From positions 62,001 to 126,000 of the forward strand of contig JAEZZI010000021.1 in NCBI GenBank assembly GCA_023418595.1: DNA of 64,000 nucleotides. The letters run 5' to 3'. Each line of letters starts with the position of its first letter. The stretch's first letter is position 1. The DNA comes from Pseudomonadota bacterium (GTDB taxonomy: Bacteria > Pseudomonadota > Alphaproteobacteria > Sphingomonadales > Sphingomonadaceae). Shown here in pieces: positions 17,297-26,265 of this stretch. The position numbers were made by a program, and so were the translations under genes. The notes under the pieces are model-generated. The model was not told the origin of the DNA. It did not search any database and saw nothing but the letters and a program-made list of their open reading frames with translations.

Positions 17297-18265
17297 TTAC
17301 ATCTCGCCCCGCTCCCGCCGGATCGCATACCATTTCCGTACATTGGCGTTATGCTGCTCCAGCGTATCGGCAAACACATGCCCGCCCGTCCCGTCGGCGA
17401 CGAAATACAGCGCGCTGGTCGTCTCCGGGTTCAGCACCGCGTCGATCGACGCCCTCCCCGGATTGGCGATCGGCCCGACCGGCAGCCCCGCCATCGCATA
17501 GGTGTTGTATCCATTGACGGCATCCAGTTCGGAACGCCGGATGCGCCGCCCCAGCGGGCGTCCCTGCGTGATTGGATAGATCACCGTCGGATCGGCCTGT
17601 AGCCGCATGCCCTGACGTATCCGGTTCGAATAGACGCCCGCGACCATCCGCCGTTCCTCAGGCTTGGCAGTTTCCTTTTCGACCACCGCGGCCAGAATGA
17701 TTGCTTCCTCAGGCGTTTTCGCCACCGTGTTCGGCGTGCGCTTTTCCCACGCCTTGGCAAGATAATCCGCCATCGCCTTCTGCATCCGGCCAACCACCGC
17801 CGCACGGCTTTCCCCGCGCGTATAGCTATAGCTGTCGGGCAGGATCGATCCTTCTTCGGGCACCGGAATTTCGCCCGTCAACTCGGTCGCCGCCATCAGC
17901 GCGTCATGGACCATCACTGAAGGCCAGCCCTCTGGCACCGTCACGAAGCGCTGGAGCGTTGCCCCCGACTGCATCATTTCCAGTACCTGCGACGCACTGG
18001 CGCGCGCCGGAATCTCATATTCTCCGGCGCGGATCGGCGCATCGGAACCCAGGAAGCGCGCGAACAACAGGAACCGGTCGGCCGACGAAATCGCCCCCGC
18101 CGCCTCCATCGCCCGCGCCGCGGACGATAGCGTCGAGCCCTGAGGCACCACCACCGTCACATCACGTTCGGCAGGACCGTCCCCGCTCCATTGCAGGACG
18201 ACGAAGAACAGCCCCGCCACCAGCGCAAGCGCCGCGACGACCCCGATGCAACCGAGTTTCTTCAC
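17297..18265 (-). CDS. mltG: Endolytic murein transglycosylase MltG (YceG-like)
   Basis: Cleaves nascent glycan strands in the periplasm and sets their length. The 322-residue protein has one N-terminal membrane helix (residues 5-25), a LysM-like part (VVVPQGSTLSSAA) and the YceG domain with the catalytic glutamate E196 in AAVVEKETAKPEE, followed by GVYSNRIRQGMRLQADPTVIY. It lies 22 bases after fabF on the same strand, a common proteobacterial link between fatty-acid and wall genes. Confidence 0.95.
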   Translation of the reverse strand: MKKLGCIGVVAALALVAGLFFVVLQWSGDGPAERDVTVVVPQGSTLSSAARAMEAAGAISSADRFLLFARFLGSDAPIRAGEYEIPARASASQVLEMMQSGATLQRFVTVPEGWPSVMVHDALMAATELTGEIPVPEEGSILPDSYSYTRGESRAAVVGRMQKAMADYLAKAWEKRTPNTVAKTPEEAIILAAVVEKETAKPEERRMVAGVYSNRIRQGMRLQADPTVIYPITQGRPLGRRIRRSELDAVNGYNTYAMAGLPVGPIANPGRASIDAVLNPETTSALYFVADGTGGHVFADTLEQHNANVRKWYAIRRERGEM

Positions 18266-18287
18266 AAGGAAACCCCGACCGGCCGGG

Positions 18288-19550
18288 TCAATCCATCGCC
18301 TTCATCACCAGCGACGCATTGGTCCCGCCGAAGCCAAACGAATTGTTCAGCACCGCCTTCACCTTGCGCTCCTTCGCCTCATAGGGGACGAGATCGACGC
18401 CCGCGCAATTGTCGCTTGGGTTATCGAGGTTGAGCGTCGGCGGCACCACCTGGTCTCGCATCGCGAGGATGCAGAAGATGCTCTCAACCGCACCCGCACC
18501 GCCCAGCAGGTGCCCGATCGCCGATTTGGTCGACGACATCGACAGCGTGTCGATCGCACCGCCGAACAGCCGGCGCACCGCGCCCAGTTCCAGCTCGTCG
18601 CCGAGCGGCGTCGAGGTGCCGTGCGCGTTGATGTAATCGATGTCGGTCAGGCTGAGACCTGATTTCTTCATCGCCATCTCCATCGACCGGAACGCGCCCG
18701 ATCCTTCGGGGTGCGGCGCGGTGACGTGATAGGCGTCACCCGACAGGCCGTATCCGATCACCTCGGCATAGATTTTCGCGCCGCGCGCCTTCGCGTGTTC
18801 ATATTCCTCCAGCACGACGACGCCTGCGCCCTCGCCCATGACGAAACCGTCGCGGTCCTTGTCATAGGGGCGGCTGGCGTGGGTCGGATCGTCGCGGAAC
18901 CCGGTGGAGAGCGCGCGCGCCTGGCCGAATCCGGCGATGCCGATCGGGCAGATCGCGCTTTCCGCACCGCCCGCAAGCATCACGTCGGCATCGTCCATCG
19001 CTATCATCCGCGCTGCGTCGCCGATCGAATGCGCGCCGGTCGAGCACGCAGTCACGACCGCGTGGTTCGGCCCCATCAGCCCGTATTTGATCGAAACCTG
19101 ACCCGAGATCAGGTTGATGAGGCGTCCGTGCACGAAATGAGGAGAAACCCGCTTGGGTCCCTTTTCGGCGAGCACCAGCGATTCGCTCTCGATCCCCGGC
19201 AGACCGCCGATGCCCGACCCGATCGAACAGCCCGCGCGCAGCCGTTCCGCCTCGCTCATGTCGGTCAGCCCGGCATCTTCGAGCGCCTGTCCGGCGGCAT
19301 CGATGCCATAGACGATGAATGGATCGACCTGGCGCTGGATCTTGTGATCGACGCGCTTGCCCGGATCGAAGCCATATTCGTGATCGGGCGCCTTCACTTC
19401 GCAGGCATAATTGGTGTGGAAATCGCTCGCATCGAAACGGGTGATGGTCGCCGCGCCTGACTTGCCCGCAATGATGTTCTTCCAGGCTTTCTCGACATCG
19501 GCCCCCAGCGGAGTGACGAGGCCCAGACCGGTCACGACTACGCGGCGCAT
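18288..19550 (-). CDS. fabF: Beta-ketoacyl-ACP synthase II
   Basis: Condenses malonyl-ACP with acyl-ACP in fatty-acid elongation. The 420-residue protein shows the Cys-His-His triad: C169 in VTACSTGAH, H310 in NAHGTSTPLGD and H347 in AIGHLLGGAG. The start at 19550 (MRRVVVTGLG) follows GAGGG at a 7-base spacing; an ATG two codons upstream overlaps that site. Downstream of acpP in the fabD-fabG-acpP-fabF-mltG cluster. Confidence 0.97.
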   Translation of the reverse strand: MRRVVVTGLGLVTPLGADVEKAWKNIIAGKSGAATITRFDASDFHTNYACEVKAPDHEYGFDPGKRVDHKIQRQVDPFIVYGIDAAGQALEDAGLTDMSEAERLRAGCSIGSGIGGLPGIESESLVLAEKGPKRVSPHFVHGRLINLISGQVSIKYGLMGPNHAVVTACSTGAHSIGDAARMIAMDDADVMLAGGAESAICPIGIAGFGQARALSTGFRDDPTHASRPYDKDRDGFVMGEGAGVVVLEEYEHAKARGAKIYAEVIGYGLSGDAYHVTAPHPEGSGAFRSMEMAMKKSGLSLTDIDYINAHGTSTPLGDELELGAVRRLFGGAIDTLSMSSTKSAIGHLLGGAGAVESIFCILAMRDQVVPPTLNLDNPSDNCAGVDLVPYEAKERKVKAVLNNSFGFGGTNASLVMKAMD

Positions 19551-19723
19551 AAGCATTCCCTCAAACTCTTCATCGTCGGCTCGCCGCATCCACCTGAAGC
19601 AACGCGACCAAGCCCGTTTCAAACGAAACGGCCCCCCGTCCCCATAGCACAAGCCGCGGGACGGGAGGCCGTCTGAAAACACATCCGGCCCCCATTATGG
19701 GGCGGCCATGCGCGGTATCGCGC

Positions 19724-19960
19724 TCAGGCCTGATGTTCGTCGATATAGGTGATCGCGTCCTTGACGGTCGTGATCTTTTCGGCAGCATCGTCGGGGATTT
19801 CGACGCCGAATTCTTCTTCGAACGCCATCACCAGCTCAACAATGTCGAGGCTGTCTGCGCCCAGGTCGTCGATGAAGCTCGCATCCTCGGTCACCTTTTC
19901 GGCTTCGACGCCGAGGTGCTCGACGACGATCTTCTTCACGCGATCGGCAGTCTCGCTCAT
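19724..19960 (-). CDS. acpP: Acyl carrier protein
   Basis: Carries growing acyl chains on 4'-phosphopantetheine. The acidic 78-residue protein has the attachment serine S37 in LGADSLDIVELVM. It lies between fabG and fabF on the same strand. The 173 bases between acpP and fabF hold no further gene. Confidence 0.98.
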   Translation of the reverse strand: MSETADRVKKIVVEHLGVEAEKVTEDASFIDDLGADSLDIVELVMAFEEEFGVEIPDDAAEKITTVKDAITYIDEHQA

Positions 19961-20063
19961 TCCCTGTTCCTTCTTAAATGGGTCTTTGAAATTCGGTTAT
20001 TCCTGAACGCACGTAGAACGCCGCCCGCGCGGTGGCAAGAGGGGCGGGTTCTTCGCGGTCCGA

Positions 20064-20801
20064 TCAAATCATCGCCATGCCGCCATTGACGTGCAGTGTC
20101 TGGCCCGTGACGTAACCGGCTTCCCTCGAGGCGAGATAAACGACTGCCGCGCCGATATCCGCGCCGTCGCCCAGATCGCCCGCCGGAATCTTGGTGAGCA
20201 ACGCAGCCTTCTGAGCGTCAGGAAGCACGTCGGTCATCGCTGACCGGATGAACCCCGGCGCGACACAGTTGACGGTGATTCCCCGGCTGGCGAGTTCCTG
20301 CCCCAATGCCTTCGACATGCCGACCAGCCCGGCCTTCGACGCGGCATAATTGGCTTGGCCCGGATTACCGGTGGTGCCGACGACCGACGTGATCGATACG
20401 ATCCGCCCGAACCGCGCCTTCATCATCGGCTTGGCGGCCGCTCGGCACAGCCGGAACGCAGCCTCCAGATTAACGCGGATCACCTGATCCCATTCATCAT
20501 CCTTCATCCGCATCGCCAGATTGTCGCGCGTAACGCCGGCATTGTTGACGAGAATATCGAGCTTCCCCAGCGCCTCCACCGCGCGCGGCACAAGCTGATC
20601 GACCTCGGCGCCATCGGACAGATTGCATGCCAGAGCGACATGATCGCCACCCAATTCGGCCCGAAACGCCTCCAGCTTCTCCGCATTCGATCCCGATACC
20701 GCCAGCCGAGCCCCCTGCCCCGCCAATGCCTTCGCAATCGCCGAGCCGATTCCCCCCGAAGCGCCAGTCACCAGCGCCGTCATGCCTGTAAGGTCGAACA
20801 T
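20064..20801 (-). CDS. fabG: 3-oxoacyl-ACP reductase
   Basis: NADPH-dependent reduction of 3-oxoacyl-ACP. A 245-residue short-chain dehydrogenase with TALVTGASGGIGSAIA (cofactor), LVNNAGVTRDNL, the catalytic Ser of ITSVVGTTGN and YAASKAG. The start ATG at 20801 follows GGAGAGAG; an upstream in-frame ATG at 20819 has no ribosome site. Neighbours fabD and acpP fix its role in fatty-acid synthesis. Confidence 0.96.
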   Translation of the reverse strand: MFDLTGMTALVTGASGGIGSAIAKALAGQGARLAVSGSNAEKLEAFRAELGGDHVALACNLSDGAEVDQLVPRAVEALGKLDILVNNAGVTRDNLAMRMKDDEWDQVIRVNLEAAFRLCRAAAKPMMKARFGRIVSITSVVGTTGNPGQANYAASKAGLVGMSKALGQELASRGITVNCVAPGFIRSAMTDVLPDAQKAALLTKIPAGDLGDGADIGAAVVYLASREAGYVTGQTLHVNGGMAMI

Positions 20802-20889
20802 AAACTCTCTCCGAAACAATCGTCATTCCAGCGCAAGCCGGAATATCAAGCCGCATGATCCGCCAGCATCTGCTGGGAAGGCAGCCTTC

Positions 20890-21825
20890 TTACATTCCCT
20901 TCAGCACCGCCTCGATATCGTCCATCGAAATCACGCTGGCCGTCGTCGCATCCGGCGCGGAGCGCTTGACCATCGGGCCGAGCACCTTGCCGCCGACCTC
21001 GACGAAATCGCTCACGCCTGCGTTCACCATCGCAATCACCGATTCGCGCCAGCGGACCATGCCGGTGACCTGTTCGACCAGCAGCGCCTTGATCGTCTGC
21101 GCGTCGGCGACGGGTGCCGCGGTGACGTTGGCGTAGAGCGGCACCAGCGGCGCCTGCACCGCGACCGCGCCCAGCGCGTCGGCCATCACGTCAGCGGCGG
21201 GCTGCATCAGCGGACAATGGAACGGCGCCGACACCGGCAGCAGGATCGCGCGCTTGGCCCCCATTTCCTTCGCCAGTGGCAGCGCGCGCTCGACGGCGGC
21301 CTTCGCGCCCGAAATCACCACCTGCGACGGGTCGTTGTCGTTGGCGACGGTGCAGACTTCGCCTTCCGCCGCGGCATCGGCGATCGCCTGCGCCTTGTCG
21401 CGATCAGCACCCAGCACCGCGGCCATCGCGCCCTCGCCCACCGGCACCGCCGCCTGCATCGCGCGCCCGCGCGTCCTGAGCAGCCGGGCGGTGGTCGCCA
21501 GGTCGATCGCCTCCGCCGCACACAAGGCGGTATATTCGCCCAGCGAATGCCCCGCGACGAAATCGGCCTTGTCGGCCAGCCGCATCCCGCCTTCGCGCTC
21601 CATCACCCGCAACACGGCGATCGCATGCGCCATGATCGCAGGCTGGGCATTTTCGGTCAGCGTCAGCTCGCTCTCCGGCCCCTCGGTCATCAGCTTGAAC
21701 AGATGCTGCCCCAGCGCCTCGTCGACTTCCTGAAATACCTCGCGAGCGACCGGCGACGCGGCGGCAAGCGCCTGGCCCATGCCGACCGACTGGCTGCCCT
21801 GCCCCGGAAAGATGAATGCGCGCAC
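20890..21825 (-). CDS. fabD: Malonyl-CoA:ACP transacylase
   Basis: Loads malonyl groups onto acyl carrier protein. The 311-residue protein has the N-terminal block FIFPGQGSQSVGMG, the nucleophile S94 in GHSLGEYTAL, and the catalytic His in SAPFHCPLMQP. First gene of the fatty-acid cluster on the minus strand, 88 bases before fabG. Confidence 0.97.
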   Translation of the reverse strand: MRAFIFPGQGSQSVGMGQALAAASPVAREVFQEVDEALGQHLFKLMTEGPESELTLTENAQPAIMAHAIAVLRVMEREGGMRLADKADFVAGHSLGEYTALCAAEAIDLATTARLLRTRGRAMQAAVPVGEGAMAAVLGADRDKAQAIADAAAEGEVCTVANDNDPSQVVISGAKAAVERALPLAKEMGAKRAILLPVSAPFHCPLMQPAADVMADALGAVAVQAPLVPLYANVTAAPVADAQTIKALLVEQVTGMVRWRESVIAMVNAGVSDFVEVGGKVLGPMVKRSAPDATTASVISMDDIEAVLKGM

Positions 21826-22054
21826 GGTCCCGAACCTCTCAATCTGTGAAGCGACCGCGCCTATGCGCTGGAAAACCGGCTTGCAAGCCGCGCGCGATGC
21901 CCGGTTCTGAACACAGGTTCATCAAACCCGCAGTTTTGCGACCGTTTGCGACCATTTCGCTGCTTGCGCGACAATCGCCTGCGACACCCTGCCCCCAGAT
22001 TGTCCTCATCGCCGCACAACCAGCGGCAAGCTATCCAAACGAGGAGTAAGGCAC

Positions 22055-22453
22055 ATGAAAAAGCTAGCCATCGCAGCCATCGCCGCTTCGATCTTCGCGG
22101 TCCCCGCCGCGGCCGACGCGCAGCAGCGCACGATCGTCCGCGAACGCCCGAACGCGACCGTCGTCATCAATCGCGGTCCGGGCTATCAGCAGCGTCAGGT
22201 GATTCAGCACAACAACCAGCGCAATTTCCGCCAGCAGCAGCGGATCGCACATCGCCAGTGGCAGCGCGGCCAGCGGTTCGACCGGCGCTATGCCGCCAAC
22301 TATCGCCAGATCGACTACCGCCAGTATCAGCGTCGCGGCGTCTATGCCCCGCCTCGCGGTTACCAGTGGGTCCAGTCGGGCAATGACGCGGTCCTGATCT
22401 CGATCGCCAGCGGCCTGATCGGCGCGGTCATCGGCGGCGCGATCTTCAACTAA
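22055..22453 (+). CDS. RcnB-family periplasmic protein
   Basis: Exported protein of 132 residues with a signal peptide (cleavage likely after AAADA near residue 22), a Gln/Arg-rich middle and the RcnB-type C-terminus: YAPPRGYQWVQSGNDAVLI, then a Gly-rich hydrophobic end. E. coli RcnB acts in nickel and cobalt balance, but sphingomonads have many paralogues of unknown role, so a metal function is not claimed. It has a good ribosome site (GAGGAG). Two direct TTTGCGACC repeats lie about 110 bases upstream, and a strong terminator follows. Confidence 0.85.
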   Translation: MKKLAIAAIAASIFAVPAAADAQQRTIVRERPNATVVINRGPGYQQRQVIQHNNQRNFRQQQRIAHRQWQRGQRFDRRYAANYRQIDYRQYQRRGVYAPPRGYQWVQSGNDAVLISIASGLIGAVIGGAIFN

Positions 22454-22475
22454 GGGAGCGCATACCCCAGCGACG

Positions 22476-22508
22476 GGCGGCGTGTCGGAAACGGCACGCC
22501 GCCTTTTT
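22476..22508 (+). terminator. Intrinsic terminator of the RcnB-like gene
   Basis: GGCGGCGTG at 22476-22484 pairs with CACGCCGCC at 22495-22503 around a 10-base loop, followed by TTTTT. Confidence 0.9.
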
Positions 22509-22659
22509 CCTTGCGCTCTCAGCGCAAATCCGTATGGAGCGCGGGATCACGGGTGCAGGACCATCGTCCCGCGCCCTTGATTCATTGACCAAGACGACAG
22601 CCGGAGGGGTCTCGCGATGGGCGCGAAGATCAGCGATCGGCCAAGAGTGAGAAGAAGCT

Positions 22660-23052
22660 ATGGCTCTTTATGAGCACGTCTTCCTTGCGCGCCAGGATCT
22701 GGCACAGGCGCAGGTTGACGCACTGGCGGAAAACGCCGCCAAGATCATCACCGACCATAAGGGCAAGGTCGTAAAGACCGAAAACTGGGGCCTGCGCAGC
22801 CTCGCCTATCGCATCGCAAAGAACCGCAAGGCGCATTATGTGATGCTCGAAATCGACGCGCCGGGCGATGTCGTCGCCGAACTGGAACGCCAGACCAACA
22901 TCAACGAAGACGTGATCCGCTACATGACCATCCGCACGGATGCGCTGGAAGACGGTCCTTCGGTGATGATGCGCAAGAGCGACCGTGGCGAGCGCCGTGA
23001 CCGCGGCGGCGAACGTGGCTCCCGTCGCGACCGCGACGGCGGCGACCAGTAA
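22660..23052 (+). CDS. rpsF: 30S ribosomal protein S6
   Basis: Small-subunit protein that pairs with S18. The 130-residue protein begins ALYEHVFLARQDLAQAQ and ends in a basic Arg/Asp/Gly-rich tail longer than in E. coli, as is usual in alphaproteobacteria. First gene of rpsF-rpsR-rplI. The 150 bases upstream are leader and promoter with no clear motif. Confidence 0.98.
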   Translation: MALYEHVFLARQDLAQAQVDALAENAAKIITDHKGKVVKTENWGLRSLAYRIAKNRKAHYVMLEIDAPGDVVAELERQTNINEDVIRYMTIRTDALEDGPSVMMRKSDRGERRDRGGERGSRRDRDGGDQ

Positions 23053-23065
23053 GGAGTAGCGAGAC

Positions 23066-23290
23066 ATGGCACGACCCTTTTTCCGCCGCCGCAAGAGCTG
23101 CCCCTTCTCCGCGAAGGACGCGCCCCGGATCGATTACAAGGACGTTCGCCTGCTTCAGGGCTTCGTCTCCGAACGCGGCAAGATCGTCCCCTCGCGCATC
23201 ACTTCGGTGAGCGCGAAGAAGCAGCGCGAACTGGCCCAGGCCATCAAGCGCGCCCGTCATCTGGGCCTGCTGCCCTACATCGTTAAGTAA
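23066..23290 (+). CDS. rpsR: 30S ribosomal protein S18
   Basis: A 74-residue small-subunit protein, recognised by RRRKSCPFS at the N-terminus, IDYKDVRLLQGFVSERGKI and RHLGLLPYIVK at the end. It follows rpsF by 13 bases behind an AAGGAG ribosome site. Confidence 0.98.
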   Translation: MARPFFRRRKSCPFSAKDAPRIDYKDVRLLQGFVSERGKIVPSRITSVSAKKQRELAQAIKRARHLGLLPYIVK

Positions 23291-23301
23291 GGAGCGCCCG
23301 C

Positions 23302-23922
23302 ATGGATATCATTCTGCTGGAACGCGTCGAAAAGCTCGGCGCCATCGGCGACGTGGTCAAGGTGAAGGACGGCTATGCCCGTAACTTCCTCCTGCCCAAC
23401 AAGAAGGCGCTGCGCGCCAACGAAGCCAACAAGAAGGTGTTCGAGGCGAACCGCGAACGCATCGAGGCAGAGAACGCCGCGAAGCGCGCCGACGCCGAAA
23501 AGGACGCCAAGAAGGTCGACGGCGCAAGCGTCACCCTGATCCGTCAGGCATCGAACACCGGCCAGCTCTACGGCTCGGTCGCAGTCCGCGATCTGGTCGA
23601 AGCGCTGGAAGGCGAAGGCCACAAGATCGCCAAGAACCAAGTCGTCCTGGACAAGCCGATCAAGTCGATCGGCGTCTATGACGTGAAGGTCGCGCTGCAC
23701 CCCGAAGTCTCGGTGACGGTCAAGGTCAACGTCGCGCGTTCGCCTGAAGAAGCCGAAATGCAGGAACAGGGCGTCGACGTGATGGCCGCGATGTTCGAAC
23801 AGGACACGGCAGGCTTCACCGAAGACCGCGACCCCAATCTGGAGCCGGGCGAATTCGCCGCGGCCGAAGGCGATGCGGGTTCGGAAGACGCGAACCAAGC
23901 CTCGGAGCAAGAGCAGGCCTAA
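23302..23922 (+). CDS. rplI: 50S ribosomal protein L9
   Basis: Large-subunit protein with the usual N-terminal domain (DIILLERVEKLGAIGDVVKVKDG, GYARNFLLP), a long helix and a C-terminal domain ending near residue 150. The 206-residue length exceeds the E. coli protein (149) through an acidic, Glu/Ala-rich C-terminal tail, as seen in other sphingomonads. Last gene before a strong terminator. Confidence 0.97.
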   Translation: MDIILLERVEKLGAIGDVVKVKDGYARNFLLPNKKALRANEANKKVFEANRERIEAENAAKRADAEKDAKKVDGASVTLIRQASNTGQLYGSVAVRDLVEALEGEGHKIAKNQVVLDKPIKSIGVYDVKVALHPEVSVTVKVNVARSPEEAEMQEQGVDVMAAMFEQDTAGFTEDRDPNLEPGEFAAAEGDAGSEDANQASEQEQA

Positions 23923-23950
23923 GCCGCTCGACCACCGACGGCAGGCAATC

Positions 23951-23992
23951 GAAAGGGCCGCCCCGGATATGCCGGAGCGGCCCTTTCTTGTT
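23951..23992 (+). terminator. Terminator of rpsF-rpsR-rplI, possibly bidirectional
   Basis: GAAAGGGCCGC at 23951-23961 pairs with GCGGCCCTTTC at 23977-23987, with an inner CCGG pairing. A T-rich tail follows on the plus strand. Confidence 0.9.
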
Positions 23993-24049
23993 TCAATCGA
24001 CTTTGATGACTACGCTCTCCCCAGCCTGTCGAAGGGCACTACTTCTCGC

Positions 24050-24130
24050 TCAGGGACAGGCTGCCACCGCCCCACACACCGCCACCAGCGGGATAAGCGC
24101 CAGAATAACCGGAAAAATTTGCTTGACCAT
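24050..24130 (-). CDS. Possible 26-residue hydrophobic peptide
   Basis: A short frame from ATG 24130 preceded by AGGTGA encodes one hydrophobic helix (QIFPVILALIPLVAVCG) ending in ACP. It resembles a tiny membrane or lipoprotein-like peptide, but nothing else supports expression. It lies in the 377-base gap between rplI and mutL, which otherwise holds the rplI terminator and, at 24014-24062, a decayed copy of the CTTCGACAGGCTG repeat. Confidence 0.25.
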   Translation of the reverse strand: MVKQIFPVILALIPLVAVCGAVAACP

Positions 24131-24299
24131 CGTTCACCTGTCTGTTCGGCGAATAGAATGCGCGGAGCGACGAATGGTTGCGTGGGGATGAATTCGCCCT
24201 TCCCTGCCCCCGCCAAGGGCCGAGCCGCTGTCGCATCCCGCATCGCTGATCGTTTGCAACACGCCCTGATCCTGATCGCATTCCAAATCAGGCGAGGAA

Positions 24300-26114
24300 T
24301 CACTTCCGCCCGAACAGCTTCTCGATATCGCCATGCGCCAGTTTCACCCAGGTCGGGCGACCGTGGTTGCATTGGCCCGAATGCGGGGTGACTTCCATTT
24401 CGCGCAGCAGCGCGTTCATTTCCGCGACCGACAGCACGCGCCCTGCCCTGACCGATCCGTGGCAGGCCATCGTCGAGGCGACGTGATCGAGGCGCTCTTT
24501 CAGCGACAGCGCCTCGTCGAAGGCGCCAAGCTCGTCGGCAAGGTCGGTGACCAGCCCGGTCGGATCGCCGCTGCCCAACAGTGCCGGGGTCGAACGCACC
24601 AGCACCGCGCGCGGACCGAAGCGTTCGAGGTCCAGGCCGAATTCGGCGAGTTCTGCGGCGCGCGCCTCCAGCCGGTCGCACGCCACTTCGTCGAGTTCGA
24701 CGACTTGCGGGATCAGCAGCGCCTGGGCGGCCACCCGCCCGCCCGCCAGGCCTGCACGCATCCGTTCCAGCACCAGCCGTTCGTGCGCGGCATGCTGGTC
24801 GACCAGCACAAGCCCGTCCGCGGCCTCGGCGACGATATAGGTCTTGGCGACCTGCCCGCGGGCGACGCCCAGAGGGTGCTGGATGGTCGAGGGGACGGGT
24901 CCGGCAGCGGCTTCCGCGCGGGCCATCGGGGGTGGCGAGAGGAAGGTGGGGCGGGATTCGCGGAAATGATAAAGCCCCTCCCCTTCAGGGGAGGGGTTGG
25001 GGTGGGGCGTTGCCGCAAACGGAGCGTCTGAGTGGAGAGGCCCCGCCCCAAACCCCTCCCCTGAAGGGGAGGAGCTTAAGTCGCTTCGCCACGTGCCGAG
25101 CGCCGCTTCGCTCGGGCGCTGGACGCTGCGATGGCCCGCCGCGTCCAACGCGCGGCGCAAGCCGCCGACGATCAGCCCGCGCACCATCGCCGGATCGCGG
25201 AACCGCACCTCGGTCTTGGCCGGGTGCACGTTCACGTCCACCTCACTGGCCGGCACGTCGATGAACAGCGCCACCACCGCATGGCGATCGCGCGCCAGCA
25301 TCTCGGCATAGGCGCCGCGCACCGCTCCGATCAGCAGCCGGTCCTTCACCGGCCTTCCGTTGACGAACAAATATTGGTGATCCGCCACGCCGCGGTTGAA
25401 CGTCGGCAAACTCGCGATCCCGCCCAGCCGCACGCCTTCGCGCTCCGCATCAATCGCAACGCTGTTCTCGACCAGCGCGCGGTCTGTCAGCCCCGCCACC
25501 CGGTCGGGCGCGCTTTCGTCCGCCTGGACGTGCAGCGTCCGCCGCCCGTCATGCTCCAGCGTGAAGCCGACATCGCTGCGCGCCATCGCAAGCCGCTTCA
25601 CCACATCGATGCACGCAGCATATTCGCTCCGCGCCGACCGCAGGAACTTGCGCCGCGCCGGCACCCGCGCGAACAGCCCCTCGACCTTCACTCGCGTTCC
25701 CGGCGGCAGCGCGGCAGGACCCTCCTCGACCAGATCGCCATTATCAACCACCCGCCGCCAGCCGTCTGCACCCCTCACCCGACTCTCGATCGTCAGCCGC
25801 GCAACACTGGCGATCGACGGCAAGGCTTCGCCGCGAAACCCCATCGTCGTCACATTCTCGATGGCGTCATCCGGCAGTTTCGACGTCGCGTGCCGCTCCA
25901 GCGCCAGCGCCATGTCGGCGGGAGTCATGCCGCAGCCGTCGTCGATCACCTCGATCCCGTCCACGCCGCCGCCCGCCAGACGCGCGACGATCCGTGCGCT
26001 GCCTGCGTCGATCGCATTCTCGACCAGTTCCTTCAACGCACTGGCGGGTCTTTCGACCACTTCACCGGCGGCGATACGATTGACCAGATGCGAAGGCAGG
26101 CGGCGTATTGACAT
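24300..26114 (-). CDS. mutL: DNA mismatch repair protein MutL (endonuclease type)
   Basis: Couples mismatch recognition by MutS to strand removal. The 604-residue protein has the GHKL ATPase domain with LKELVENAIDAG and DDGCGM, and a C-terminal dimerisation domain. The endonuclease motif DQHAAHERLVLE (D439, H441, E445, E450) and the CNHGRPTW motif are present, so this MutL should nick DNA itself, as expected where MutH is absent. A palindromic repeat is translated at residues 346-381, in the flexible linker between the domains. The ATG at 26114 gives MSIRRLPSHLVNRIAAGEVV. Confidence 0.97.
   Translation of the reverse strand: MSIRRLPSHLVNRIAAGEVVERPASALKELVENAIDAGSARIVARLAGGGVDGIEVIDDGCGMTPADMALALERHATSKLPDDAIENVTTMGFRGEALPSIASVARLTIESRVRGADGWRRVVDNGDLVEEGPAALPPGTRVKVEGLFARVPARRKFLRSARSEYAACIDVVKRLAMARSDVGFTLEHDGRRTLHVQADESAPDRVAGLTDRALVENSVAIDAEREGVRLGGIASLPTFNRGVADHQYLFVNGRPVKDRLLIGAVRGAYAEMLARDRHAVVALFIDVPASEVDVNVHPAKTEVRFRDPAMVRGLIVGGLRRALDAAGHRSVQRPSEAALGTWRSDLSSSPSGEGFGAGPLHSDAPFAATPHPNPSPEGEGLYHFRESRPTFLSPPPMARAEAAAGPVPSTIQHPLGVARGQVAKTYIVAEAADGLVLVDQHAAHERLVLERMRAGLAGGRVAAQALLIPQVVELDEVACDRLEARAAELAEFGLDLERFGPRAVLVRSTPALLGSGDPTGLVTDLADELGAFDEALSLKERLDHVASTMACHGSVRAGRVLSVAEMNALLREMEVTPHSGQCNHGRPTWVKLAHGDIEKLFGRK
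24972..25077. repeat. Long inverted repeat (CCCCTCCCCT family) inside mutL
   Basis: Arms at 24972-25008 and 25040-25077 are about 37 bp with few mismatches, and each contains the smaller palindrome CCCCTCCCCTTCAGGGG. The whole unit is read in the mutL frame as a Pro/Ser/Gly-rich stretch. Confidence 0.92.
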
Positions 26115-26265
26115 GGGTGCCGCTCTAGCCCAAGCGGCGGGCTTCCGCGACCCGCATCCGCACTGCTCGATCGATGCCGCATTTCCGGCAGCGGTGGGGA
26201 CAGGTCAAGGATAAAGGGTGGACCTGCCGACCCAGCATATCGGGCGGCCGACGACGGGCGAAGCG

